From Micromonospora echinaurantiaca (GTDB lineage Bacteria; Actinomycetota; Actinomycetes; Mycobacteriales; Micromonosporaceae), in contig NZ_LT607750.1 in assembly GCF_900090235.1 (NCBI RefSeq), positions 6,901,501-6,965,500 of the forward strand: 64,000 bases of DNA, in the 5' to 3' direction. Shown one piece after another: positions 29,039-37,143 of this stretch; positions within the stretch are counted from its first letter, which is position 1; each line of letters begins with the position of its first letter. The position numbers and the translations under genes are program-made. A model generated the notes under the pieces. It was not told the origin of the DNA, searched no databases, and saw only the letters and a list, made by a program, of their open reading frames with translations.

Positions 29039-30349
29039 GTGGCCGAGAATCGCCCGACGACCGACTCCGCCCGGTCACCGCTGGACGCGGTCCGCGTGCG
29101 GGGCGGTCGGGCGGTGGCCGAGGTGCGCCAGCGCGGCGCGCAGGCGGGCCGGCTGCGGCTGCGGCAGTTGGAGGTCACCCTGATGATCGCCCTCCAGGCG
29201 GGGTTGGCCGCAGCGCTGGCCGCGCTGCTGGCGCAGCAGCTGCTCGGCGCCGGCCCGCACGTCTTCGCCCCGGCCGCCGCCGTCGGCACCATCGCCGCCG
29301 CGATCGGGCAGCGCGCCCAACGGACGCTGGAGCTGCTGATCGGGGTGGCGCTCGGCATCGTCACCGGCGACGTCCTGCTGTTCTGGCTCGGCTTCGGCCC
29401 GTGGCAGACCGGCCTGGTGGTCTGTCTGGCGATCGCGGCGGCGCTGCTGGTCGCCGGCCGGAGTGGATCCCTGGTCGGGCAGGCGGGCGGTACCGCTGTG
29501 CTGATCGCCACGCTCTCCCCGTCCGAGCGCAACCTGGAGGTGCCCCGGATCCTCGACGCGCTGATCGGCAGCGTGGTCGGGCTGCTGGTGGTGGCGCTGC
29601 TGGTGCCGATCAACCCGATCCGGGTGCTGGACCGGGCCGCCGCCCCGATCTTCACGCAGCTCACCGAGCTATTGCACGAGGTCGCCCGCGGCCTCACCCG
29701 GCGGGACGCGGACCGGGTGGTGCGGGCTCTGGAGCAGCTGCGTGGCCTGGACGCCGACATCGGGCGGCTGAACGAGTCACTCAGCGGAGCCGAGGAGGTG
29801 GTCACGGTGGCGCCGGTCCGGTGGCGCCGGCGGCAGGACTTCCACCGCTACGCCCGCAGCGCCCAGCACCTGGAGCGGGTGGTGCTCGACAGCCGGGCGT
29901 TGGCCCGCCGGTCGGCCACCCTGCTCCAGTACGGCGAACCGGTCCCGCCACAACTGCCGGACGCCGTGGCGCGGCTGGGCGACGCGGTGCGCGAACTGCG
30001 GCGGGAGTGCCAGGGCGGCGGGTCGACCGAACGCACCCGGCGACTGGTGCTGGAGGCCACCGAACTGGCCGGCCGGGCCTGGGCGGACGGGGTCGGCAGT
30101 TTCGGCGACACCGTGGTGACGGACCTGCGTACCGCCGCCAGCGACCTGCTCCGGTCGGTCGGCTGCGAGCCGGACGAGGCCAACCGGCTGGTTCGCCGGG
30201 CGGCTGGCGCCGCCGAGTTCGCCGGGCGACCACCGGCCCGGGGCCGGATGGAGCGCCGGGTCACACCGACCAGGTCCCGCCGTGCCCGCGACCGGCAGCG
30301 CGGACGCCGACGGGCCGGCCTCCCCGAACGGGGGAGACCGGCCCGTTGA
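29039..30349 (+). CDS. FUSC/aromatic-acid-exporter family membrane protein
   Basis: About 436 aa. Four to six hydrophobic spans lie between residues 45 and 190: VTLMIALQAGLAAALAALLAQQLL, FAPAAAVGTIAAAIGQRAQRTLELLIGVALGIVTGDVLLF and the family motif RILDALIGSVVGLLVVALLVP. A long cytoplasmic helical region follows and the last 40 residues are very basic. FUSC proteins are efflux pumps for aromatic acids and similar molecules; the substrate is unknown. The start is uncertain: GTG 29039 is chosen because upstream codons (from 28868) translate to non-conserved Arg-rich sequence. Confidence 0.8.
   Translation: MAENRPTTDSARSPLDAVRVRGGRAVAEVRQRGAQAGRLRLRQLEVTLMIALQAGLAAALAALLAQQLLGAGPHVFAPAAAVGTIAAAIGQRAQRTLELLIGVALGIVTGDVLLFWLGFGPWQTGLVVCLAIAAALLVAGRSGSLVGQAGGTAVLIATLSPSERNLEVPRILDALIGSVVGLLVVALLVPINPIRVLDRAAAPIFTQLTELLHEVARGLTRRDADRVVRALEQLRGLDADIGRLNESLSGAEEVVTVAPVRWRRRQDFHRYARSAQHLERVVLDSRALARRSATLLQYGEPVPPQLPDAVARLGDAVRELRRECQGGGSTERTRRLVLEATELAGRAWADGVGSFGDTVVTDLRTAASDLLRSVGCEPDEANRLVRRAAGAAEFAGRPPARGRMERRVTPTRSRRARDRQRGRRRAGLPERGRPAR
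30312..30344. terminator. Hairpin overlapping the 3' end of the FUSC gene
   Basis: Inverted repeat GGGCCGG-CTCCCC and GGGGAG-CCGGCCC, arms about 13 bp with one unpaired or mismatched position, loop GAACG. It covers the last codons of the FUSC gene and faces the C39 protease gene, whose stop is 10 nt from the FUSC stop, so it could serve both strands. Confidence 0.6.
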
Positions 30350-30358
30350 TGCCGTCGG

Positions 30359-31018
30359 TCAGGACGAGTAGCCGCGCTCGGCGATCCAGTTGGCGACCTT
30401 CTCCAGGGTCATCCAGTACTCCGCGACCGGGCTGGCCGGGTCGGCGACCCGGATCAGGTCAGCGCCGTCGCGGTAGCCGACCAGGGTCAGGTAGTGGCCA
30501 CCCTCGTACGAGTGCGGGCTGCCGTCGGTGTCCACCGCGGTGCCCTTGACGTTGGCCACCACCGGCCGGCCGGCGTCCAGCGCGGCCAGCACGTCGGCAC
30601 GCAGCCGGTCGATCTCCTCCGGCTTGGCGACCGGGCCGGGGATCTCGGTAGTCTTGTACCGGCCACCGGTCAGCTCGTTGAGCACCCGGGTGGTGTCCAG
30701 CGCCGAGTCGGTGCCGGCCTCGGTGGTGCCCAGCCGCTTCGCGACCTCGTCCTGGGACAGCGCCTTGCCCTGCGCGGACAGCGCGATCCGGGTCGCGGCC
30801 GGGCCGCAGTAGTAGAAGTTGGGCTGCGCCTGGTACTCGATGCCCACCATGCGCTCGGCCCGCTTGTCCGCCCGACCGCCCTTGTCGGTGTGCGGCGAGG
30901 CGACCGGTGCCGTGCCGGCCGGCGCGGCCGGGGCGGCCATCGCGGGGCCCGCGACGCACCCGCCGGCCACCAGCAGCCCGGCGACGGACAGATAACTCTT
31001 CTTCATGATCGGATTCAT
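30359..31018 (-). CDS. Secreted C39-like cysteine peptidase domain protein
   Basis: 219 aa. Signal peptide residues 1-29 (KKSYLSVAGLLVAGGCVAGPAMA, cleavage after AMA), then a short Pro/Ala linker, then a peptidase_C39_2 fold: QAQPNFYYCGPAATRIAL with nucleophile C71, SYEGGHYLTLVGYRDG with H175, and RVADPAS with D193. The papain-like Cys-His-Asp order is intact, so it may be an active extracellular protease. ATG 31018 has GGAG 8 nt upstream; ATG 31006 is the alternative. Stops 10 nt from the convergent FUSC gene. Confidence 0.87.
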   Translation of the reverse strand: MNPIMKKSYLSVAGLLVAGGCVAGPAMAAPAAPAGTAPVASPHTDKGGRADKRAERMVGIEYQAQPNFYYCGPAATRIALSAQGKALSQDEVAKRLGTTEAGTDSALDTTRVLNELTGGRYKTTEIPGPVAKPEEIDRLRADVLAALDAGRPVVANVKGTAVDTDGSPHSYEGGHYLTLVGYRDGADLIRVADPASPVAEYWMTLEKVANWIAERGYSS

Positions 31019-31358
31019 GGGTCGGGCTCCAATCGGGGGGTTGTCGGCTCCGGATCGGGGCCGCAAGCACCGGGAAAGGCGCTCGGCTCAAGGGATCTCG
31101 CACCGCCCGGACCGCGTGGGCCACGGGCGTACCGGGGATGTAACGGTCCTGCTCCGGCCGGCATTCCGCCCGGCCGGTCGGGCTCCCACGGCGGTACGAC
31201 CAGGTGCAACGGCGGCAGCAGCAGCCGGATTCCGGTGGCGGCCGCCGGATCCCTACCGATCTTTCAACCCGGATGAAACGGTCATCGAGAATGCACGCGA
31301 CGTAACCGCGCGATCGGCCGGGTGGTACCCGGATCGGACGATCCCGCGCCTGCCCGGG
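31019..31358. other. Upstream region of the C39 protease, no gene recognised
   Basis: 340 bp. It contains a short palindrome (CCGGCCGG spaced by about 8-10 nt) near 31155-31180 and a somewhat less GC-rich stretch around 31255-31300 (ATCTTTCAACC, GATGAAACGG) that could hold the promoter of the protease. A 64-codon minus-strand frame here is Pro/Gly/Arg-rich and not supported. Confidence 0.4.
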
Positions 31359-31766
31359 TCAGAGCGCGCCGAGGACCCGGGTCACGGTGATCTCGATGAC
31401 CACCCGCTCCGGGTTCGCCCTGGGCGTCCGGTAGCGCTCGGCGTACCGGCGTTCGGCCTCGGCCACGGCCGCCGGATCCGACCGGAGCAGGGCCCGCCCC
31501 TCGACGGTCAGCCAGCGGCGCCCGTTCACCTGGCAGACGGCCACCGGCGCCCCGTCGGGGCCGGCAGCGGCGACGTGCCGGGCCTTGTGCGAGCCGCCGC
31601 TGGTGATCACCCGGGCCAGTCCCGCCACCGGGTCGACGGTGACCCCGACGGGCACCACGTGCGGGCTGCCGTCGGCGCGCAGGGTGGTCAACGTGGCCAG
31701 GTGCCGCTCCCGGCAGAACGCGACGACCCGCTCGTCCCGAAGGTCCAACCGATGCGCGTCCGGCAT
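31359..31766 (-). CDS. PPOX-class flavin/F420-dependent oxidoreductase
   Basis: 135-aa split-barrel protein: [29 protein letters not shown], then [29 protein letters not shown] and [22 protein letters not shown]. This is the pattern of the small actinobacterial PPOX proteins (TIGR03618-type), many of which use F420 rather than FMN. Substrate unknown. ATG with a G-rich stretch (GGGGGACGG) upstream. Confidence 0.85.
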   Translation of the reverse strand: MPDAHRLDLRDERVVAFCRERHLATLTTLRADGSPHVVPVGVTVDPVAGLARVITSGGSHKARHVAAAGPDGAPVAVCQVNGRRWLTVEGRALLRSDPAAVAEAERRYAERYRTPRANPERVVIEITVTRVLGAL

Positions 31767-31823
31767 GCCCGTCCCCCGTCTCCCGGTGCGGCACCGATCA
31801 TCACATGCGGCACCGGCTGCGGG

Positions 31824-32165
31824 TCAGGAGACCGGCCGCCGGGCCCGGCCCGGATCGGGTGGCGTGCCCGGTCGCCCGGGCAGCGGCCGGCCCGCGGCCC
31901 GGCGCTTGCCGACCAGCCGGGTGAGGTAGATCAGCGCGCCGGCCAGCACGCCGATGTCGTCGAGGTAGATCGGGTCGGGGAGCAGATCCACCGGGAAGAT
32001 CGCGTAGATCAGCGCGCCGTAGAAGGCGACCTTGCCGCCGCCGCCCAGCTCGCCGAGCATGCGCCGGACCCGGACCACCCGTACGGCCAGCAGTACGGCG
32101 CCGGTGAGCATGGCGACCACCAGGACGCCGACGACCGCCACCACGAGCCACGCCTCACTGGACAT
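31824..32165 (-). CDS. DUF1232 (YkvA) membrane protein
   Basis: 113 aa. One N-terminal membrane span (WLVVAVVGVLVVAMLTGAVLLAV), then the DUF1232 motif KVAFYGALIYAIFPVDLLPDPIYLDDIGVLAGALIYL with its characteristic P-D-L-L-P and LDD-x-G, and a basic tail. Function unknown. The ATG at 32165 is supported by TAGCGT ending 6 nt upstream (leaderless pattern); the GTG at 32171 would lie inside that spacer. Confidence 0.85.
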   Translation of the reverse strand: MSSEAWLVVAVVGVLVVAMLTGAVLLAVRVVRVRRMLGELGGGGKVAFYGALIYAIFPVDLLPDPIYLDDIGVLAGALIYLTRLVGKRRAAGRPLPGRPGTPPDPGRARRPVS

Positions 32166-32215
32166 ACGCACACGCTAGCCCGGCCCGCCCAACGTCGCCC
32201 GACCAGGAAGCCGGT

Positions 32216-33016
32216 TCAGTACGCGGCCACCGCGGCCCGGCCCCGGGCGACCGGGGGCAGTTCCCGGGTCTGCTCGCTCGCCGAGCTGCGCGGGCTCTCG
32301 GCCAGCGGCAGCACCGACGGGGCCTCCTCGGCCGGGCGGCGGGTCGCGGCGAACGCCTCGTCGCGCAGGCTGCGCGCCGCCGCGGCGGCCAGCTCGGCGG
32401 CGCGCCAGGCGGCCTGCTCCCGTTCCCGGGCCGCCTGCTGCCGGGCGAGCAGGTTGTCCCGCACCGCCCGGCGTAGCACCAGTTCCTGCTCCACCGGGTG
32501 CCGTCGCGGGTCCCAGCCGTTGCGGTGCGCGAAGACGTCGCTGAGCTGCTCCACCGACAGCTCCCGCCGCCAGTACGCGTCCAGCGCGGTGCGGTGCAGG
32601 TAGCGCTCGCGGTCGGCGTACTCGGCGGGGGTGCGGGCGGTGCGGGGCAGCGGCAGCGCCGCGGCCGCCGCCAACCGCCGGACGTCCGCCTCGGCGGCCT
32701 CGTACGCCTGCCAGACCTGCTCGACCTCTTCCTGCGCGGCCAGCCATTCGGCCCGGCGGCGGCGCGCGGTGGCGGTAGCCCGCTCGGCGGCCACCGCGAC
32801 CTCCGCCGCGTAGCGGGCCCGCTCGCGCTCCTCCTCGGCCAGTTCGAGTTGGCTCGGCATCGCCGCCTGCCGGATCCGGGCGCCGGCGTCGAAGCGCAGG
32901 CGGCCCGGCCGCAGCAGCAGGCCGGCGACGATGACGGCCACCACGCCGAGCAGGCTCAGCCAGATCGCGGCGGCCCGGGGGACGTCGGGCAGGACGGCGG
33001 AGAGCACGGTTCGCAT
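32216..33016 (-). CDS. Membrane-anchored coiled-coil protein, unknown
   Basis: 266 aa. One span at about residues 16-38 (AAIWLSLLGVVAVIVAGLLL), then long Ala/Glu/Arg helices (LELAEEERERARYAAEVAVAAERATATARRRRAEW and VEQVWQAYEAAEADVRRLAAAAALPLP), a globular-looking middle (YADRERYLHRTALDAYWRRELSVEQLSDVFAHRNGWDPRRHPVE) and a second coil. The middle block, with WRRELS and HRNGWDPR, looks conserved-domain-like, but I do not recognise it. ATG 33016 with GAGG 8 nt upstream is preferred over GTG 33025. Confidence 0.7.
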   Translation of the reverse strand: MRTVLSAVLPDVPRAAAIWLSLLGVVAVIVAGLLLRPGRLRFDAGARIRQAAMPSQLELAEEERERARYAAEVAVAAERATATARRRRAEWLAAQEEVEQVWQAYEAAEADVRRLAAAAALPLPRTARTPAEYADRERYLHRTALDAYWRRELSVEQLSDVFAHRNGWDPRRHPVEQELVLRRAVRDNLLARQQAAREREQAAWRAAELAAAAARSLRDEAFAATRRPAEEAPSVLPLAESPRSSASEQTRELPPVARGRAAVAAY

Positions 33017-33165
33017 CAGCAGCACCTCACGGCGGCAGGGGAAGGGTCGACGGTCACGGGCCCGGTCTCTCGGGGTGCGGCGGGCGTCGCCGGCGGTGGG
33101 CCGGCGGGTCGCGCACCCTCAGCCCGTCGGCCGGGTGGGCACCAGGGCGGCGACGGGGCTGACGG

Positions 33166-33534
33166 TCAGACCGTGGGTGGACCGCGCCGGGCCGGCACCC
33201 CGCGGCCGGGACCCGTGGCCGGACCGGCGACCCGGTCGGCGGCCACGACATCGGCGGTGACCGGGGCGGCGGCTTCGTCGGCGCCCGGCTCAGCGGCCTC
33301 GGTCGCCGGTGCCGCCGCGCTCGTCGGGGCGTCCGGGCGCAGCGCGTCGACCCGGCTCGTCACGGCGAGCGGCCGGAGCTGGGCGGCGGTGGTGGCCGGT
33401 TCGGTGGCGGCCGCGGCGGTCACCCCGCCGAGACCGACGACGAGCACCAGCGCGGTCGCCGCCAGGCGGGTCATCGTCCGCAGCGCGCGCAGCGTGACCG
33501 ACCACAACGGGTGGGCGGACGCTACGGATGGCAC
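33166..33534 (-). CDS. Small secreted Ala/Pro-rich protein, unknown
   Basis: 122 aa. A signal-peptide-like segment at about 17-43 (LRALRTMTRLAATALVLVVGLGGVTAAAA) is followed by a low-complexity Ala/Pro/Thr/Val mature part and no globular motif. The GTG at 33534 has TAGGTT ending 6 nt upstream, a leaderless promoter signal, which is the best support that the gene is real. It precedes the coiled-coil gene on the same strand. Confidence 0.5.
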   Translation of the reverse strand: MPSVASAHPLWSVTLRALRTMTRLAATALVLVVGLGGVTAAAATEPATTAAQLRPLAVTSRVDALRPDAPTSAAAPATEAAEPGADEAAAPVTADVVAADRVAGPATGPGRGVPARRGPPTV

Positions 33535-33698
33535 CAGACAAACCTATCGTCCGGTTCGGGTGGTCGCAGCACGGCGACGGGGACGGTGACCGACGCCACG
33601 TGAGTGCGGTGTGGACGGTCGCCGCGAGAGGGAGATCGAGCGCTCCCGGATTCGGGCGGCGCACGGTCGGCGGCTGCCGCTCAGCCGGGGCGGACACG

Positions 33699-33740
33699 AC
33701 GACGGCCCACCCGGTGGTCGCCCCCCGGATGGGCCGTCGT
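33699..33740 (-). terminator. Terminator hairpin after the WXG100 gene of the ESX minus operon
   Basis: Perfect 11-bp arms ACGACGGCCCA (33699-33709) and TGGGCCGTCGT (33730-33740); the 20-nt loop contains a further short CCGG pairing. 14 nt past the stop of the Gly-rich WXG100 protein. Confidence 0.75.
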
Positions 33741-33754
33741 GTGCGTGTCGCCGG

Positions 33755-34993
33755 TCAGCGATCGGTGCCGAGCACCGGCGGCGCGGCGTCCGCGCCGTCC
33801 TGCCAGACCATGTCGTCCTCGGTGAGCCAGGTCAGTCGGTCGTCCGAGGTGTCGTCGTCGTGCTGCCCGCGGCCGCCGAGGACGCCCGCCCGGTTGGCGG
33901 CCCGCCCCTGCCGGGCGGTGGCGGCGTCGCGGGCCGCGCCGTCGCCGCGCCGCCCGTCCATGCCGCGCCCGACGCCGCTGGCCGACCTGGTCTCGGCCGC
34001 CGCCGTGCCGCCGGTGGGCCGGGCCACGGTGGTCGGCGAACTGCTGGCCGAGCCGGCCAGCGCGCCGGTGCCGATCAGCCCACCGCCCGCACCGCCGAGC
34101 AGCGGACCGAGCCCGGCGCCGGCCGAGGCGGTCATCGTGCCGCCGCCCACGCCGGCCGGTGGCGCACCGCCGAGCACCGGGGTGCTGGTCAGCGGGCCGG
34201 CTCCGGCGAGGGAGGTGCCCAGGTCGGGGTCGGTCGTGCCGCCGATGGTGCCGGGGGTCGTGCCGCCGGAGCCGCCCGAGCCGGAGCCGGTGCCCGGGCC
34301 GGACCCGACCTGGTCGGGCGTGGTCACGGTGTTCCCGCCGGTCTGCGGGGTGAGGCCGGTGCTGGTCGGCGCGGCCGTCGGCGTGGTCGCGCCGGGGCCG
34401 CCGCGCGGCGTCGTGGTGCCGCCGGTGGTGGGGCGCGGGGTGCCATCCGGCGGGGGCGGCGGCGGGACCATCCGGCCGTACGCCGAGAGGTCGTAGCCGG
34501 CGGCCAGCTCGGCCACCACATTGACCATCCGCTGGTGCGCCTTCTCCTGCTCGGCCTTGTCCTGCTGGTGGCCGAGCAGCCCGCCGACGATCGCGCCCGG
34601 CAGGCCGAACGCGGCGCCCTTCATCGCACCGGAGACAGCCTTGTCGTGGTCGTCGGTCTTCTCCGGGCTCTCCGCCTCCTTGTGCGCGGTGCGCAGCTGG
34701 TCGGCCATCAGGGTCAGCGCCCGGCTAAGGTCGGCCATCCCCTCGCCGAGGGTGTCGGCGTAGGACACGATGAAGTCCAGCCGGCGCTGGAACTCCTGCC
34801 CGGCCTCGCCCGTCCAGGTGTTGGCGAGCTTGTCGAGGTCGCCGCCGAGCTCCCGGCCGAGGCCGTCCAGGATGCCCTTGAGCGAGGTCCAGTCGGCGGC
34901 GAGGTCGTCGATCTGGCTCGGCTTGCCGGCCATCACGGCGGTGTACAGCTCCTCGTGGCTCACGCCCTGGTAGCGCGCGGTGTACTCAGACAC
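33755..34993 (-). CDS. WXG100-type protein with Gly/Pro/Thr-rich tail, likely ESX substrate
   Basis: 412 aa. Residues 15-165 are helical with the WXG turn at W60-T-G62 and predicted antiparallel helices on each side. A short hydrophobic Gly/Ala stretch (AMKGAAFGLPGAIVGGLLG) lies near 122-141. Residues 175-380 are disordered (Pro, Gly, Thr, Ser). The end is an acidic tail WLTEDDMVWQDG then PPVLG, matched by the tail of the protein at 47277-48578. GTG start with GGAGGAC upstream. The start overlaps the upstream gene's stop by 8 nt. Its position and fold suggest a secreted effector or pseudo-substrate of the T7SS encoded next to it. Confidence 0.8.
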   Translation of the reverse strand: MSEYTARYQGVSHEELYTAVMAGKPSQIDDLAADWTSLKGILDGLGRELGGDLDKLANTWTGEAGQEFQRRLDFIVSYADTLGEGMADLSRALTLMADQLRTAHKEAESPEKTDDHDKAVSGAMKGAAFGLPGAIVGGLLGHQQDKAEQEKAHQRMVNVVAELAAGYDLSAYGRMVPPPPPPDGTPRPTTGGTTTPRGGPGATTPTAAPTSTGLTPQTGGNTVTTPDQVGSGPGTGSGSGGSGGTTPGTIGGTTDPDLGTSLAGAGPLTSTPVLGGAPPAGVGGGTMTASAGAGLGPLLGGAGGGLIGTGALAGSASSSPTTVARPTGGTAAAETRSASGVGRGMDGRRGDGAARDAATARQGRAANRAGVLGGRGQHDDDTSDDRLTWLTEDDMVWQDGADAAPPVLGTDR

Positions 34994-35354
34994 GCCGGTC
35001 CTCCTGCGGCTTCAGCGCGTTGTCGACGCCGGTCAACGCCGCGGCGATGTCGGCGGCGTTGGCCGCGTTGCGCGCCTCCGCCGTGCGGTAGTTCTCCAGG
35101 ATGGTGGCGGTGGCGCTCTGCGCCGCCTCGACCGCCTCGCGCAGCCGGCCGACCTTCTCCACATAGGACAGGTGGATGTCGGAGTACTTGCGGGCGTTGC
35201 TGGTGGCGTCGGCGAAGGTGCCCAGCGCCGGGGGCCGGCACTGCATCTCGGTGTTGAGCTTCTTCAACACCGTCTCCGCCTGGGTCAGCCGGTCGGCCAA
35301 CCGCTGGTGGAAGTCCTCCAGGGACATCAGGTCGACTGTCGTGCGCCCGGTCAT
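34986..35354 (-). CDS. Small helical ESX-associated protein with Y-x3-E export motif
   Basis: 122 aa, almost all helical, no WXG. LSYVEKVGRLREAVEAAQSA leads into ILENYRTAEARNAANAADI with Y89-x3-E93, the general type VII export motif (YxxxD/E). The same ENY-x3-E block occurs in the proteins at 44759 and 46695. It probably pairs with the overlapping WXG100 protein gene (8-nt overlap) as a heterodimer, by analogy with other ESX pairs. ATG with GGGGAT upstream. Confidence 0.75.
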   Translation of the reverse strand: MTGRTTVDLMSLEDFHQRLADRLTQAETVLKKLNTEMQCRPPALGTFADATSNARKYSDIHLSYVEKVGRLREAVEAAQSATATILENYRTAEARNAANAADIAAALTGVDNALKPQEDRRV

Positions 35355-35452
35355 GGCAGCATCCCCGTACGTCTGGTCGATAACCGTTGCCGATGTTCAG
35401 GTTAGTCGACGGCCGCGAGCCGGGCGACCCGCCGTTCGCCCAGCGGACACCG

Positions 35453-36991
35453 TCAGCCGCCGGCGTTCGGCGACGCGGATCCGGTCGTCGCCGAAGGAGT
35501 GGCCGACGGTGTGGCCGAAGGAGTGGACGACGCCGTCGGCCGCGGCGGCGCCGGCGCGGCCGACGACCCCTTGGCGCCGGGCTCGAAGAAGGACAGCGCG
35601 TCCTCCCGTTCCAGGGTCGGCCCGGTGGGGATCAGCGCCAGCAGCGACGCCGGCACCGCCAGCGGGGTGACGCCCCCGTAGCCCAGGGCGGTCATCGCGT
35701 CGCCGGACCGGGTGCCGAGCGGGTAGCGGACGCCCTGGGCGCTGATCAGGTAGACGGTGGAACCGGGCGCGGCCGTACCGCTCTCCCCGGCGCCCGGGGC
35801 CGCCTGGACCAGCACGCCCTTGCCGCCGGGGAGCAGCACGCCGTCGGCCGTCCGGACCGCGTCGCGGCTGCCCTGCCGGACCGGCACCGGGCCGGCCTGG
35901 GTCGCGGTCAGCTCGGCCGGGGCCCGGTCGAAGACCTCCAGCGTGGTGGTGGGCGGCCCGCCGCCGGCGCCCGCCCGGTAGGTCGCGCAGAGCACCGTCT
36001 GACCGGCGCGGACCGGATACAGCGCGGGCAGCGCCTGCGGCATCCCGGCCTCCTCCACCCGCTCCTCGGTCAGCAGTCGGCCGGCCTGGTCCGGGGTGAT
36101 GTCGGTGACCGAGCCGCCGTCGCTGAGCAGCAGCAGCGCGCTCGGTTCGCCGATCGAGGCCAGGCCCTCCCGGGTGAGCACGTAGTGCCTGCCGGCGGCC
36201 CGGAAGACCTGACCGATCCGGGCCGGCTCGCCGCCGACCTGGGCGGTGCTGCTCTCGTCCTCGCCGGCGATGGCGGGCTTGCGCAGGGCGGGACCGGCCG
36301 GCACCGCGTTGACCAGTTGCTGGCCGACGGTGAGGGTGGCCGCGCCGGCCATCCGCAGCGCGGCGATCGCCGGGTCGCCGCCGACCACCTGGAGCCGGGC
36401 GTCGCCGGTGAGCAGGTGTCGCTCGCCGTCGACCGACACCAGCACCGCGCGGTCGCCCAGCGACGCCCCGCCGGGCAACGGCCGGTCGATCACCACCCGG
36501 GTGCTGGACCGGCGCGGGTCGGCCGGGTCGGGGACGTCGCAGACCGACCACGGCAGGCCGGTCAGCGACTTGCGGTCGGGCACCGCGTCCGGCGCGCCGA
36601 CGATGCCGACCGTACGCCCGCGCGGGCGGTCCCGGATCGACGCCTGGGACATGGTCCGGATCTGCGGATCCGCCGTGTTCAGGATCAACCGGGCGGAGGC
36701 GTAGTTGAGCGTCGGGTAGAGCTGCCCGTCGTCGAGGTAGACGTACGTCGCGCCGGTCTCCCGCTCGATTACCAGGGTGTTCGGCTCCAGCGGCGCGGCG
36801 TTGCCGGTGAGCTGCCCGTACGCGCCGGCTCCGCCGAGCACCACCGCCGCGGCGATCACGCTGCCGAAGACCGCCATGCCGAGCCGCCGCATCGGCAGGT
36901 TGCTGGTCTCGGGGTCGCCCGACAGCAACGCCGAGACGATCCGGCGGGTGACGAAGCGGTACGCCTGCACCTGATCGCGGCGGGTCCGCAT
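35453..36991 (-). CDS. eccB: Type VII secretion protein EccB
   Basis: 512-aa single-span protein, the extracytoplasmic wall-side component of the ESX membrane complex. Cytoplasmic head MRTRRDQVQAYRFVTRRIVS with the family's RRDQVQAYRF, membrane span near 39-60, then the large outside part: NTLVIERETGATYVYLDDGQLYPTLNYASARLIL, LTGLPWSVCDVPD, and the C-terminal repeats. The last 40 residues are a Ser/Thr/Pro/Ala tail. Strong GGAGGT precedes the ATG. Divergent from eccE, 152 bp apart. Confidence 0.95.
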   Translation of the reverse strand: MRTRRDQVQAYRFVTRRIVSALLSGDPETSNLPMRRLGMAVFGSVIAAAVVLGGAGAYGQLTGNAAPLEPNTLVIERETGATYVYLDDGQLYPTLNYASARLILNTADPQIRTMSQASIRDRPRGRTVGIVGAPDAVPDRKSLTGLPWSVCDVPDPADPRRSSTRVVIDRPLPGGASLGDRAVLVSVDGERHLLTGDARLQVVGGDPAIAALRMAGAATLTVGQQLVNAVPAGPALRKPAIAGEDESSTAQVGGEPARIGQVFRAAGRHYVLTREGLASIGEPSALLLLSDGGSVTDITPDQAGRLLTEERVEEAGMPQALPALYPVRAGQTVLCATYRAGAGGGPPTTTLEVFDRAPAELTATQAGPVPVRQGSRDAVRTADGVLLPGGKGVLVQAAPGAGESGTAAPGSTVYLISAQGVRYPLGTRSGDAMTALGYGGVTPLAVPASLLALIPTGPTLEREDALSFFEPGAKGSSAAPAPPRPTASSTPSATPSATPSATTGSASPNAGG

Positions 36992-37052
36992 GACTTACCT
37001 CCGGCGGGGTGGATCCGCGACGATCAGGTCCGAGTCGTGTCGCGGGCTTCCC

Positions 37053-37058
37053 TACGAT
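37053..37058 (+). promoter_or_regulatory. Candidate -10 element (TACGAT) for eccE
   Basis: TACGAT in CCCTACGATAAGG lies 86 nt before the eccE ATG, inside the eccB/eccE divergent gap. The same hexamer occurs three times between eccD and eccC, so the T7SS genes may share promoter type. No clear -35. Confidence 0.4.
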
Positions 37059-37143
37059 AAGGGGCCGTCGACGGGTCACCGGGACCAGCGCCCCGGGCCC
37101 GGTCACGACGGCATGCCGCACCGTCCAGAAGGGACTGCCACCG

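Noticed and set aside
31015..31209. 64-codon minus-strand frame upstream of the C39 protease
   Set aside because: Pro/Gly/Arg-rich translation, no domain, and it overlaps the likely promoter and ribosome site of the protease.
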